Assembly (NCBI GenBank): GCA_030267565.1
Contig: BRXU01000031.1
Location: 806,001 to 870,000, forward strand
Direction of reading: 5' to 3'
Source of the DNA: Pleodorina starrii
Lineage: Eukaryota; Chlorophyta; Chlorophyceae; Chlamydomonadales; Volvocaceae
DNA length: 64,000 bases
Of this stretch, positions 35,401-48,100 are shown piece by piece (position 1 is the stretch's first letter; each line of letters begins with the position of its first letter). The notes under the pieces are model-generated. The model made no database searches and was not told where the DNA came from. It worked only from the letters and a program-made list of their open reading frames with translations. A program made the position numbers and the translations under genes.

Positions 35401-38400
35401 ACGCCCATCCAAAACACGGTGGATGACCTGTACTCGTACTTCAGGTGGTGGGGGCGGGGAGGGGCCCTGCGGGTGGAAACGTGGGATGTGATGGGCAAGC
35501 TAAACAGGCAAGCTGGCAAGATGCGGACATGATTGAGGGAGCGTCGCTGGGGACGACCATATCATGCAGCGCGTGGGGAAGCTGGTCAGACACGCCCCCT
35601 CGGGGGTTGAGAAAGTCGGGGGGAAAAAGAGTCGTTAATGCGTGCTCCGGCTGGTGCATGCCGTACTGATGTACCGCAGGTTCATTCGGTACGCGCCGTA
35701 CTGCGAGTCTCGCAAGTTCAAGGAGCTGATCAAGGGGAAGATTGCGGAGAAGCCCGAGATCGGCTACAAGTTCCTTCAGGCGGTGCTGCAGGTAAAGGGT
35801 TTTAGGGTTTTAGGGTTTTGGAGGTAGCTGTTGTTGTGACAGTGGAGCCGCGGACACTGGGAATGAAGCGTAGCGCCAGCGGGCCAGCGGGCCGTTTGCT
35901 GCAGAGCAGACGACCAACCGGGGCAAAGGAAAGAAAGCGCATGGATGGCGGTTTATTATGACGGATGCCGGATACTCAAAATTCACCCACGCTTTACCGC
36001 GGACCATTCACCCTGCGCCCCGAAATCAAACCGGAAGAACCTGAATCTCGGGCCTCGAACCCCAACCCCCAGTACCATCACCGTATTTTTCTCTCTCAAC
36101 CCAAGCCAACTCCCGACCACAGGCCGTGCTGCTGCGGCGCACCAAGCAGTCCACCATCAACGGCGAGCCTATCATCAAGCTGCCGGGCCGGGAGCAGCAG
36201 CTCATACAGGTCAAGTTCTCGGGACCGGAGGCGGCCTTCTACAGACAGGTACGGCAGTACGGCACGGTACAGTAGTACGGCAGTACTTAAAAATGCTACG
36301 GCAGAGATGGCCAGTCGGTTGTTGGCGCCCCGACTTTGGCGGGGCGGTGGCTGCGGTACACGGCGTTGGCGGCGGCCGGGTGGTGCTGCGGCAGGAGGCG
36401 CACCACGCGCCGGTGCAACGGCCCTTGCACTTGCCACTCCTCCCTCAGAACCATCCTCCCCTTGTCTGCTGCGGGCTTGGGCTTGGGCTCACGCCCCCGC
36501 CACGCAACGCGCGCCATCACGCGCCTCTGGGCTTTTCTGCGCCCTCACACCTTCGGGGCCTCTGCACTCTCCCAACTCCTGTACCGCCCCAGATCCCGCC
36601 AACGCCAACGCCCTCTCCTTCTCCCACCCTCTTGCCCACACACACCCCTGCCCGCGTTGCGTTCCCTCGTCCCGGGCCGTTTTCTATTACCCCTCTGCCC
36701 GGCGCAGGTGCAGGCCGACTCGCTGCGCGCCATCAAGGAGGCTCGCGAGGGCGGTGTGAGCGGCTCCCGCCAGTACGTCAACATGCTGCACTCGCTGCTC
36801 AAGCTGCGCCAGGCGTGCAACCACCCCTGGCTGGTGCGCGGCGCCAGGAACACCTGGCACAAGACGGGTGAGGACGGGGGACTTTTCTCCCGGAGGCTTA
36901 TCATCCGCAGCAGCAGCTCGGGGTCGACAACGTCCGCAGTGTCTCATTTGTCACATAAAGGAGCATATCACTCGCCCTGACCCCCCCCCCCAAATGCATC
37001 GCAGCCGTGCAGCGGGAGAGTGGAAGCGCGGCGCGGCACCGCACCCCGGGCGACACCCGGGGTACCGTACTGTGTCTTCCATGACGACCTCAACCACACG
37101 ACACGGGACCCTCCTCCCGCAAATAGTACCCTTTCTTCATCGCAATCGCTTATTAGAAAGAGAGCGAGACCGGGGCTGGCACGATTTGCCCATATTGCAC
37201 ACGCGCTCCCACACCCACACGCACCTTCCCAACACTGTGCTTAATGTCATTAATGTGACATTCACGCAGGCACGCCCAGCGCGTCGGAGGTGGAGGCCGC
37301 CCGCAAGCTGAGCGCCGAGGCCCGTTCTGCACTGGTGGTCGCGCTGTCCCGCGGCGACGCGCAGTGCCCCTGCTGCGGTGACATTGCCGAGGACCCGGTC
37401 GCCTCCTCATGTGGCCACGTCTTCTGCGCGCAGTGCCTGGCGGCGCAGAAGGAGGGCGCCAGTGAGTGCTTTGGGGGGGGGGGGCAAAGTCCTTGGAGGC
37501 AAGGAGTGCGGGAGTGCTCGCTTGCTAATAAGAAAGGACGGTGTGCGGAGGGAGGGAGTGCGGGAGGAGGGACGGGGGTGCGGACCGGCCCGGATCGAGC
37601 TGACTGTCACAGAGTGACCCGCCGCCGCCCCGAACGCGATCCCGTCCGCCCGCCCGCCCCGCCCGCCCGTCCACACGCAGGCGTGGAGGGCGAGCTCCTC
37701 TGCCCCGCCTGCAGCCGCCTGCTGCGGGGCGCCGACCTGCACAGCGCAGCAGCGCTGGCGGCGGTGGAGCCAGCCGCGGTGGCGGCCGTCATGGGCAGCA
37801 GGGCCGCCGGCGGCGGCGGCGGTGCCGGCGGCGGTGCCGGCGGCAGCGGCGGCGGCAGCGAGTGGGTCAGCTCGGCCAAAGTTGAGCGGCTGCTGTCTCT
37901 GTTGGAGGGCATTCGCAGCGCGGGCGCGCAGCAGGCGGCGGCCAGGTGCGGTGCGGTTCGGTGGGTCCTGACGCGTGCCTGTTGCGTTGGGTTGGCGGCT
38001 TGGCGGGGTTTGGACGGCCATTCGGCTTGCGGTCACAGTGTTAAGAAGGGGGGGGCCATCTGCAGTGCCCCAAATCTGATCGTGCCGCGGCAACGGGCCC
38101 CGCAGGTCCGGCGGCGCCGTGCCGCCGCCCGTCAAGTCCAAGTCCGACAAGCGCATGGCGGGTGCGCTGCGCAAGCTGCCGCCGCTGCCATCGGGCGCCG
38201 CCTCCGCCGCTGCCGCCGCCGCAGCGGGCCCCGGCGGCCGGCCGGACAAGGTGATCGTGTTCAGCCAGTGGACGAGCATGCTGGATCTGCTGGAGATCCC
38301 GCTCAAGAAGGCCAAGATCCAGTTCCGCAGGTGGGCCGTGTGGGCTCGTGAATCTGATGTTACCGGTGTGCTGTAGAAAGCGGCCCCATTCCAATCTCAT

Positions 38401-39371
38401 TCCTGAGCCAGATTCCAAGTTGCAAAAGTCCCTATACGCCCATCCTTTCCGGCCGGACCCGGACCGCCCCAGACGCCCTCGCCCTCGCACCCCTCCCTCC
38501 CTGGCCTCTGGTCGCTGTCAGGAGCCCCTTTCTCGTCACGACGACGGCTCGTGCCTGGCCTCCGACTCATTGTCAATTTGCCCTGCCCCGCCTAAAAACA
38601 CTCCTCCAAGCGCAGGCTGGATGGCACCATGACGGTGGCCAATCGGGAGCGGGCCATCCAGGACTTCGAGTCGAAGCTGGAGGTGATGGTGCTGCTGGTG
38701 CGTGGGAGCAGGCCAGGGGATGCGGCTGGGTCGCTGCGTCGCTAGTCTGAACCGCATGCGGCCATTGCTTTTTGTTGTTCAACACGCATACCACGAACGG
38801 AGTTATTAAAAAACGAACGGATTCTGTCTGTGGATCTCACCGCCAGGTCTCCCTGAAGGCCGCTGCCCTGGGCGTCAACCTGACTGTGGCCAACCACGTG
38901 GTGCTCATGGACCTGTGGTGGAACCCGACCACGGAGGAGCAGGCCATCGACCGAGCGCACCGCATCGGTGAGGGGCGGAGCTACCCGTATATGCATTCGT
39001 CTGTGTGTGTACGTACCGTAGATGCGGGCGGTGCACGAGTGAGGGTACAGTAGATGCGCGGGAGAGGTGCAGGCGCAGCCCCGCGAGCCGTGGAGTCAGC
39101 CAGCTGGCCCGGTGGCCGCCGGCTCCCAACGCACAGATGCCGGTACCCATCACCCGCTGCTCGCCTTCCCCGACCCGCAGGCCAGACACGCACCGTGCAC
39201 GTGCACCGCATCACCATCGCCGGCTCCGTGGAGGACCGCATTCTGGAGCTGCAGCAGGCCAAGCGGGAGCTGGTGGCCACGGCGCTAAGCGAGGGGCGCG
39301 ACAGCGGCACAGCGGCGGGCCGGCTGTCGCTGGACGACCTGCACTTCCTGTTCCAGGGCCTGTCACAGTAA
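29474..39371 (+). CDS. SNF2-family ATPase with RING finger (CHR27/28, Uls1 type)
   Basis: Exons: 29474 to about 30351 and about 30572-31157 (Gln-rich; their junction is unresolved), 31525-31714, 31989-32068, 32552-33664, 34090-34149, 34622-34716, 35301-35444, 35680-35791, 36123-36248, 36708-36867, 37270-37461, 37681-37945, 38106-38330, 38616-38697, 38847-38967 and 39181-39371; from 31525 on all phases agree. Motifs in order: [19 protein letters not shown] (Walker A), [28 protein letters not shown] (DEAQ box), [34 protein letters not shown], then a C3HC4 RING ([17 protein letters not shown]) split by an intron, [32 protein letters not shown] plus a RING between the helicase lobes is typical of the Rad5/Rad16/Uls1 branch, closest in layout to plant CHR28 (FRG). 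Such proteins remodel chromatin and can act as E3 ligases in the nucleus. Candidate SUMO-interacting motifs: VVDLTWDDE (30251), [11 protein letters not shown] (32801), [10 protein letters not shown] (33152). Confidence 0.92.
31880..31975. repeat. Short pyrimidine tandem repeat in intron
   Basis: Several imperfect copies of a unit containing CGCCTCTCTTACC and TTTTCGCGCCTCTC, directly upstream of the acceptor at 31988 in the SNF2 gene. It supplies an extended polypyrimidine tract. Confidence 0.5.
32211..32235. repeat. Telomere-like block (TTTTAGGG) in SNF2 gene intron
   Basis: TAGGGTTTTAGAGTTTTAGGG in the intron between exons 31989-32068 and 32552-33664; one unit carries a substitution. Confidence 0.7.
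35797..35819. repeat. Telomere-like block (TTTTAGGG) next to a splice donor
   Basis: GGGTTTTAGGGTTTTAGGG begins 5 bases after the exon end at 35791 in the SNF2 gene, so the telomeric units form the very start of the intron. Confidence 0.8.
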
Positions 39372-41853
39372 AGACACTGTAACTCCAGTACTGGGCGTCG
39401 CGATGATACTGGGCCACACTGCAATATATCCGAATAACATTTGGGACGGTAACAGCAGGAGGAGGAGGAGCCAGGGCGCGGAGCTCTGCTGCAAGGCGGC
39501 GGCGGCGGCGGCGCCAGAAGGCGCGGCGGTGGTGGCTGGGGCGGCGCCGGGAGGCGCGTGCGGGGGACACTCTGACGTCACTGGGGTTGATGCTGCCTTG
39601 CGGAGCAGCCGGTGGTGCGCCGCAGGCAGGGATTGGTTAGGCGGTCTGTCGGCTACTGACCCCCGCCCTTCTGGCTGCGGGCAGCAGCCCTACCGCTACG
39701 GGGCCAGCGAGGACGGCAGCGGCGGGGGCGGCAGCAACAGCGATTTTTGGCGATAGCGGCAGCAGCAGCAACAGCTTATTACTTGCAGGACAGCAGTAGC
39801 AGGCACGACACCACGCGGCTGACGACGCCGCACAGATAGTAAACAGTGTTGGTCACGGGGGCCCGGGGGGATGTGGATGTGGATTCAGTGTTCGCACAAT
39901 CGTGCGGCGCCTGTGAGGTAAGTAACTGTGGGAACTGCGGCAGCTGCGTCACTGTTACATTGCTTAGCGGTTGAGCTGTAGGATGCCTTTCGCTTTCGCG
40001 GCAGGACAAGCCGCAGACGCAGGCATGTAGGAACGCAGGAGGGCATGGGGCTGGGAGGTAGTCGCGGGTGGGCTGGCTGGCTGCGTGAGGACTGGGTGGG
40101 TGGGTAGAGGTAGGTGCTTCGAGAACGGTGGGGCGGCGTTGGGGAGTGACGGGGCACAACCTGTATGTGCGTAGAATGACTCTAGTCCTAGTTACAGCAA
40201 GTGTCAACGATGTGCGGGAACTTGACATTGGGGCTCGACATTGGGGCTGTTGCGGGGGGCACCGCTGCGTAGGGCGTCGGGGGCACCATTGCGTCGGGCG
40301 TCGGGCGGGGCTGCCATTGCCACTTTCTCGGGGTGTGTGTCATCGGGAGAGCTGCGCTTTACGATAGGTACAGCAGGGCGAGCGTGTGGAGCCCGCCTTG
40401 GGTGCCTGAAGCCTTCTGATGACCTCCTGAAGCCTTCCACTTCCATGAACCGGGGGGGGGGGCGTGAAAGTGGGTGGCTCCGCTGCGGCCGCTGCATGAT
40501 TTAGGTCATACACGCCTTGATCGCGCAAACGAGCTGCGCCGCGATGAGGTGCGCTGCCGCGACCGGCCGCACCGGCCACACACCCCTCGACCGGCCACAC
40601 GCCGCCGGGTCAGAGGGTCACTGCAGCTGGAGCTGACGGTCTTTCCGGCGTTGCTGTTGCTATTGCCAGCCTTTGCTTGCTGTCTGCAGAATTGGCCTAG
40701 TTGTAGACTTCGAAGAAACGTTGTTTTGTTTTGCTTGGATTGACGTCAGTACGTACGGTTGTGTGCAAACGGGAGAGGCTGCAACACAGCAGGTATGGGG
40801 TTGGCGCTACGGTATCAGGGCAGGTGGCGGGGTACGCGGCGCTGCTGCGGCCACGTGCCGTGCTCGCACTACCGGTGTAGACGTGTAGCTGCTTGCTGCT
40901 TGCTCGGCAGTGCGGGTTACCGGTGCGCTTGCCGTGCGGCATCCATGGGAACTGTCGCCCCCGTGAGCCAGGGCCTCCAGTCCCAAGTAGTTCACGCCGG
41001 AAGCAGGCAAGGTTTCCAAAAGGTGTCTGGCAGGGAAAGCTCAGGAGCCCCAGCCGTCACCCACAGCCAGCCCAAGACCTCCTCGGCCGCTCTTCCGGCT
41101 GGGGGCTGTTGAGCCACAGCCCTGCACAGACGATCGTGAGATCGGTCCGCCGAGAGGCGCGCAATGGCCCACCCGGGGCCAAAGCCTCACGACGTTTCGC
41201 GCCGGGTCACCATCCCCGCCGGCTTCCCGTCGCAGCCAAACCAACCACGGAGGGCATGCACGGTGGCCGAGTGCGACTCCCCCCGCATCCCGGCTGTAAT
41301 AAGCCGCAGAGCGAGTGACCATCCACCGCCAAAAATGTACGGCAACAGTCTTGGGTTTTTCAGGACATTTTGCATGTCAGTCGACTAGACGGTGATTGCG
41401 GGAAGGGTACACGAAGGGCGCGATGGTGTATAAACACGGTGTGGAGATACTGTACGACGCAGCCCGCGCAGAAGGCACATGTATGCAGCACGACACGACG
41501 ACGCAAACGATGCACTTGTCCAGGGCTGTGTGCGAGGGTGCCAAGCTACCGTCCGCGAAAATCTCCCCGTGGTACTGTCAAGCAGCTCCTGTGACAGGAG
41601 GTGCACCTTGCACGCCGTGCCAATGGCTGTACCCGGCACGCCGCCGTGACTAGGGGTGTACCTGGCACGCTGTGCCCATTAGCTCACACCAGCAAGTATC
41701 CAGTTTGTGCAATTAAATGAAGTGTGCAAGTAACGGGAGGCTGCGCAGCACAATCCTCCACACGGCCGCAAACTTTACGTGATGCATGCACGGTCCCCGG
41801 TTAAGGGCAGACAGGCAGGCAGGGCCCCAGGTAGCAGCAGCAGCAGCTATTCG
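39372..41853. other. Convergent intergenic region between SNF2-RING and PDCD2 genes
   Basis: Holds the 3' ends of two converging genes. A TGTAA poly(A)-type motif lies at 39378-39382, very close to the SNF2 stop, and TTACA (TGTAA on the minus strand) at 39955 and 40189. A short imperfect repeat of GCGTCGGGGGCACC occurs at about 40257-40310. Open frames here are short, lack third-position bias and resemble nothing, so I see no gene. Confidence 0.45.
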
Positions 41854-44338
41854 CTACTTCGCCAGCTTGAGCTCCTCGGGGACATGGCACTCCTCCTCAC
41901 TGACCACTGCAACGTACTCTTCCAGTAGCACTGCCCCCTCTTGCACCGGGGCACCAGAGCTTGCTGCATGGCAGTTGGCGCTGCAAGTGTACACCGCCAG
42001 GGTTGTGAAATCCCAGTTTGCCGCGGCGTTGATGGCGGGCCAGTGCTTCTCCAGATCCGGGCCCTGCAGCCAGTCGGCGCACTCGAGCACCATGGCCAGA
42101 AGCGGTGCGGTGAGCTGGAGCTCGAAGACCCTAGGGGCGCCGCACGATGCGCAAGGTGGAGGCTGCGGGGCCTCTTGCAGAGGCCACAGCACATCGCCAC
42201 CACGCGAGTACCTGCATGCATTTGCCGTAGGCAAAGTCCAATTTTACATGAGTGCCCCAGCCATATGGCATCCCTAATTCCCCATGTCGTTCACGGTTGG
42301 GCGCCAGCGAGTATTGCCTTTACACTCCACACCTCAGACTTCGAAAGACCCTACCTGTACTAGCCATCCACCCAACCATGATTCCAGACCCACTAGGCAG
42401 GCGCGTGCAGTGGAGACCAAAGCAATGGTGGGGAACACGCCGTGCGTAACCTGAAAGCTGTGCGTGCGACCATCGAAGTGGCAGCCCCAAAGCGAATCAA
42501 CTGTGACCATTCCAAGGCCCCACCCTCCGCACACACACACAAACACATGCAACACACATGCAACACACCTTGCGCACTGGTCTGGCTGTCGGGTGAGGCG
42601 CGCCGAGTACTTGAGGTACGCTCCTTGCACGCCGCGAACATGATCTTCCTCATACTCCTCCCCCGCCCACGAGTCCATGTCGTCTCCACCATCACCCGGC
42701 GGCGGCACACCGGCAGCAGCGCCGTCCTCGGAGCCTTCCTCACTGCCTCGGCCGCCGGCGGGTGACCGCCCAGCCGCTGCCATGGAGCAAGCGGCCACCT
42801 GACCGCGTTGAGAGCTGCCGGCGGGCCCTGTTGGGACGGATGCGTGGTTCGACAGCGAGCCCCGCGCTAACCCCAGCTGCTGCTCCTGGCGTTCGTACTC
42901 CTCCAACAGCTGCCGCACGTGGTCTTCATCGCCCTGCCGCATCATGTCCCGTCGCCCTGGATGGGGAGGGGCAGGGATGGGTACATGGATGGGGGGAGGG
43001 AGGGGCAGGTTTGGCGGAACACGCAGGTGGACGGCCGGCCAAGGATGGGCATCAGACCTGCCTGCGGCTGGACTTGTGCAATAATGCGTTCACTCAACCA
43101 TTTCGTGACAACCGCATACAAGGCCCATGGCGGGGGTCTCTGATCTTCCATACAAGGGCTTCCATGGGCCGTGGAGAGTTCCTGTTCTGCTTTGCAATGC
43201 AAGCCCGGAGGTCGGGCTGGTGATCCCAACCCCGCACGGTAGCCTGGAGCCACAGCAGGCGGGACTCACGTCAGTGTGCCAAGGTTCGAGCGATCTCCAA
43301 TCTCAAAGAGAGCCACATACAATTAACACGACAAAAGCTATATCATGATATCCATGTTTGATCCTCTCTGCCTTACAGACTGCCCTGCTGAGACTGAAGT
43401 GCTGTTATTCGCCTGCCCACACATACGGTACCTGCAATGCGCACATGCATATGCACGGAAATACATGCGGTTGCGGAGCGCCTACCCGTAGGCTCCTCGA
43501 CGGCAATGATGTGAAACTCTGGTAGGGGTGGTCCCGTGAGTGGCAGTTCCGCGCTGGGTACAAGCGCGCCAACGCCCTCTGCAGGCTCCTCGCCGGTGCA
43601 GCCTGCTGCGTCCACTGCATCGCGCTGGTGCTTGGACCTTGCACTGGCCGCCTGCTGCTGGTGGTGTTGTTGCTGCTGCAGCTGTTTGGTGGCGCAATCG
43701 TTGAGGGCAGCCGCGATGTCGGAAAAGTCCAATCCCGAGCTGTCCCCGCAAAAAAAGTCACCGCCCTCGGCACTGTCGAATCCCCCTCCGAACGGGTCTG
43801 CTGCTGGCAAGACTTGTGGTGGGGCGGCTGGTTCCGGCGGGCCTGCTGCAGACTCCACTTTGGCGGACACCGGGCACCCGAACTGCACATCATCCGTCCG
43901 CTCTGCTGCAGCTTTGCCCGTTGATGGGGCCAGCTGGCACCGGAAGGCGCGCCAGCTCCGGGCGTCGCTGCCGCAACCCGAGTGCGTGCACCCCAAAACC
44001 AGCAACACGCGCTCGGGCCAATTGCCGCCATCGACACTCACGGGCGCGTACGCCTTCAAGGAGGTGTTTGAAAGTTGCGAGGGCACATAGTTTATTATGG
44101 GCAGGGTTGAATGGCTCAGTCGAGGCTTCTTGGTAGTACTAACGGTCACACCAACCTGGAATACCAGCGATAGCCCCCTCCCGCACGCTCCGCACGTTGC
44201 GGCTTTTTGCCAGTCACTTTTGATGAGAGCCCACCCGCTGTCCGTCGAAGGGACCCAAGGCGCGCCGCCAACCTTCGTAAGGTAGTGCGTTCGGGGCTCA
44301 TCCGCGCTAAGTAGGTCGCCCGCAACCCCCAAGATCAT
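41854..44338 (-). CDS. PDCD2: PDCD2 family protein (ribosomal protein S5/uS5 chaperone type)
   Basis: Four exons, 44338-44156, 44053-43486, 42956-42569 and 42211-41854, join in phase from an ATG at 44338 to a TAG, giving about 500 residues. The N-terminal PDCD2/TYPP-like half reads THYLTKVGGAPWVP, WALIKSDW, CGACGRGLSLVFQ, AYAPVS, RVLLVLGCTHSGCGS and SWRAFRCQ. The C-terminal PDCD2_C domain (GAYLKYSARLTRQPDQ, YSRGGDVLWPL, CASCGAPRVFELQL, LAVYTCSANC) carries the second set of zinc-binding Cys. The two halves are separated by about 230 disordered residues rich in Gln, Ala, Ser and Glu, longer than in animals. In yeast and animals, PDCD2 family proteins bind ribosomal protein uS5 during 40S subunit assembly. 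Divergent with the USP gene. Confidence 0.92.
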
Positions 44339-45116
44339 TTTGGGCTTCCTATATGAATTTACGACACGTGCACCTTAAATCATAAAATACACAGGCGAGC
44401 GACTGTGACACCGAAATGAACTACGTTGGTCAGGTAATGATGCCTACCTAACGCCACTTACCATGAGCGATATCGTCTATCGTTAAACATGCAGTCGCGA
44501 ATGAGCTGTACGGAGCTGTACAGCTCAAGAGTCCGTTACTCAGTTTCTCCGTTAGGACGACCTCGTTGGCAGAGGCGCATAGCAACAGCTGCCGAGTGCT
44601 TAATGCGCACACTTGCTCTTTTAGGCGCATTATGAAAGCCTTCAGATAACGCATAAATTAACATCATCGGCGGGGAAGGCTTTACAGTCATACAAGGAGG
44701 TTAACCTTTTAACCGTTTTTGGCCGACGTTGCAACGCAAGATACCTCTTGGAGGAACGGTTGCAATAGCATGTAGGCTGGCAGGAGTTGCGGGCCAAGTG
44801 GCGACCCCGCGGACCAAGTTCCGGTATGAAGCGCGCTAGGGCCGACGGCTCCTGCCGGCACGTAAACGTCGAATTTACAGCAGCAGATTATGGAAATATT
44901 CTTCTTCGGCAGGTAAGGTTGCACGGATTACTCCCATAGGTTATCGCCCACGACAAGGCAACGTCTAATTGCGGACATCCGTTGTGGGGTAAAAAGAAGA
45001 TACCGCGCACGAGAGGAAGGCTCCGCCATTAACTTATTCGTCTGCCGACTGCATCTTACGCGTTGCAACCGACATATGCCCTTTCAAGCCAGGGTCCTAC
45101 CCTCGTACGTGTGCAG
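44339..45116. promoter_or_regulatory. AT-rich divergent promoter of PDCD2 and USP22-like genes
   Basis: The 5' ends of a minus-strand and a plus-strand gene face each other here. GC content is clearly lower than in the flanking genes (44.34-45.0 kb). The first exon of the USP gene, with its ATG, should lie in this stretch or just right of it; I could not identify it. Confidence 0.45.
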
Positions 45117-48100
45117 GGTGCGCGCGCTTCGCCGAGCACCTCTCACGCATGCTGCGCGTGCGGGCAAGCAGTGCTGCACGGATGCGGGCCAACCACGGAT
45201 GGCGACGTGGCGGCGAACAGCCGGCACCGCGGGTGCGCGTGCGGTAAGTTCGTACTTGTGGGTGGCCCTGGGGGCCGCTATCCCTGGGGGCCGCTATCCC
45301 TGGGTACCGCATGGTTGCTGAGGCCTTGTCATCCTGCGTGTCCGTCCCAGCAACGTCACGTCCTCACTTCCCTCCATGACCTCTACCTACAGGGTCCACA
45401 ATACTGATTGATGTCGTTCGATCGGAGCTGTATTGCTGCAGCTGCGCCGACTACGTCTACCATCCGGCATTCGACGAAGGCCGCCAAGTAGGTTCATGCA
45501 CACAGCTTGCCAGAGGCCTGCTCGGGGAGGAGGTCTTGGCTTCCTAACGTGAACCCTGCCTCCCTTTGCTGTTGTATCTTCTTTTTTACCACCCTTCCCT
45601 GCCTGCCGTTGAGTCCCTCAGCTCCACGGCGACAGCAGCTGGCCAGCTCTGTGGCTGATCTGTGGGTACACCTCCTGCCCCTGCCCCTGCCCCTGCCCCT
45701 GCCCCTGCCCCTGCCCCTGCCCCTGCCCCTGCCCCTGCCCCTGCCCCTGCCCCTGCCCCTGCCCCTGCCCCTGCCCCTGCCCCTGCCCCTGCCCCTGCCC
45801 CTGCCCCTGCCCCTGCCCCTGCCCCTGCCCCTGCCCCTGCCCCTGCCCCTGCCCCTGCCCCTGCCCCTGCCCCTGCCCCTGCCCCTGCCCCTGCCCCTGC
45901 CCCTGTCCCTGCCCCTGCCGCTCCCATGTGTGCTGTGACGCAGCTCTCCCACATTGCGCGGCGTTACATCGACCGGGGCCTCAATCCGGAGCTGCCACAT
46001 CACGACCCCGGGCCGGACGTGCGGGCCAAGCGCGCACGGACCGCGAAGGGCCCCGTGCTGCCGGTTTCGGAGCTGCTGCACGCGGACATCAGCACCAGCC
46101 ACAGCCACGTGCCGTACAAGCAAGTCGCGACCGAGCGGCTCCAGGTAGGGTGCTGATGGGACATGGGAGGGGCAGCGGATGGGGAGGAGGGCAGCACCAC
46201 CGCCCTCGGATGACTCCAAACGGGCGTCTCGCCGATGCCCGCGGCCCGGGGACTCCTGCACTCCTCCCTCCCTCCCTCCCTGGTGCGCCTCCATTGCGAA
46301 GGGCGAAGGCGCCGCAACGGAGCCCGCCGCGCAAGTGGCTGCTGCTGCTGCGGGCGGCAGCGACGTCGCACCGGACGGGTTCCCTGCGGGGCTCCGGGGT
46401 CTGAACAACCTGGGCAACACGTGCTTCATGAACAGCGTGTTGCAGGTGCGGAAAAAATGACACCGCAGGTGGGGGGGCGGGGTGGGGCGGGCGGGCGGGG
46501 CTGGTAGAGTGGATACTTAGCGATACCGGTATATTGAACGGATGGATGGCGGATAGGGTGGACGTTTAGCGCCTGAGCGTTGGCCGCTGAGTGATAGCTG
46601 GTCGGTGCGATGAGTCCCATTGCCTTTTTAATACTCCCCCTTCGGGTTGCTGACCCGCTGCTCGCAGGTGTTCATTCACTCGCCCCTGATGCGGAACTAC
46701 TTTCTGGGGCAGGGCCACCCCCCGGGCGGCTGCTCCAGGGGGGACAGCAAGGCGCCCGGGGGACCCTGCCTGTCCTGCGAGCTGGTGAGCGAAACCGGCG
46801 CATCCTCTCCCTGGCAGCGGCATCGGGTGCCGTCTGTCCGATTCCCGGGGGCGGCCTCACGGTCTGTATGTATCAGGGCCCGCGCCGGCCGCAGTTTTGG
46901 CCGCGGTCCGCCTTTGCGACGCCGCCGCCCGATCACCGCAGTCTGTCTGCCTCGATGATGATGTCTCGGTTGGGTCCTGCCTGCCCAACCCAACCGACAT
47001 GCACATACACACTATACACATACACACACAAAACGGTGTGTGTGTTTTGTCTGCTGTCAGGATGCGGTGTTCGCGGCGGCTTACTCGGGTGACCGGGCGC
47101 CGCTGAGCCCCACCGACTTTCTCTACTCTTGGTGGACCTTCGCCGATAGTCTGGCGGGTGGGTGGGGCTTACTGCGTCCGGGTCGGGATCACCCTGCGAG
47201 CGAGGGAAGCAGGGAGGGAGGGAGGGGGTTCCGAAGTCGGCAGGGCTGAGGGGGCCATTTGTACTGGCAATTGGTGGCTGAGGGACATGAAATGGAGGGT
47301 TTTTGGAGGAACACACGTGGTTGGTTGGTTTGGACCGGCAGTTTGGGCGGCGAAGGCATGAGTTGAGGTTTCATGGACCCATGCAGCTCCGCGAATAGCG
47401 TTTCTTTCGAGGTTCGAACCAGGGTCCCCACACACACACCCTCAGGCTACCGACAGCAGGACGCGCACGAGTTCTACTTGTCGGCGCTGTCGGGCCTCTC
47501 CTCGGCTCTCATCGAGGAGCCCCCGGCGCCACTGCCCCGCCCGGGTCCGGGTCCGGGCGGACCCCGGGCGGCGGCCGGTGGGACTCAGGTGGTGGTCTCG
47601 CCGCTGGTAAAGGAGGAGGCCGCGCCGATCAGCCCCCGGGGGCCGACTGCGGCCGCGGGCGGCAAGGAGCTGCGGGCTGTCGGGCCGCCGGGGCCAGCCC
47701 TGACGGGCGGGTGAGTACCACTCGCGACGTGTGGGCCGAGACGCTGCAAATGGTAACGGCGGTAGGAGGCGGTAGGAGGCGAGGCTGGGCTTGTGGCGTG
47801 ATGCGGCTCTCGCCTCGGTGAAAGTTAGCGCCCGTGACACCCGTCGTTGCGAGCTCCCGTCGTTGCGCGTTGTTTCGTTGTGTTGCGCTGCGTTTTGTTG
47901 CTGGTGGGAGGGGCATGCTGCGGGGCATGTGCCCCTCCCTCCCTTCCTTCCCTGCGGACCACCCACAGTCCCCAGTGGCACCAGTGGCTCCGCGAACCTG
48001 CTGAGCCAGCCAGCCAGCCAGCGCTGAGCTCCCTCACGGCATTCTCACCGCCTCTCCTACTCTCACCGCCTCTCCTGGTCCCACCGCCTCTCCTAGTCTC

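Noticed and set aside
35445..36122. Telomere blocks as evidence of a nearby chromosome end
   Set aside because: Blocks have only two or three units, are dispersed over 37 kb and lie in introns of intact genes; they are interstitial.
45494..46429. Minus-strand Arg-Gly and Gly-Ala repeat frames and plus-strand Pro-Leu frame
   Set aside because: Artefacts of the CCCCTG hexamer, antisense to or upstream of the USP exons.
47409..47422. B-box-like palindrome GGTTCGAACC before a USP exon
   Set aside because: No A box, stems or tRNA-sized structure around it; probably chance in an intron.
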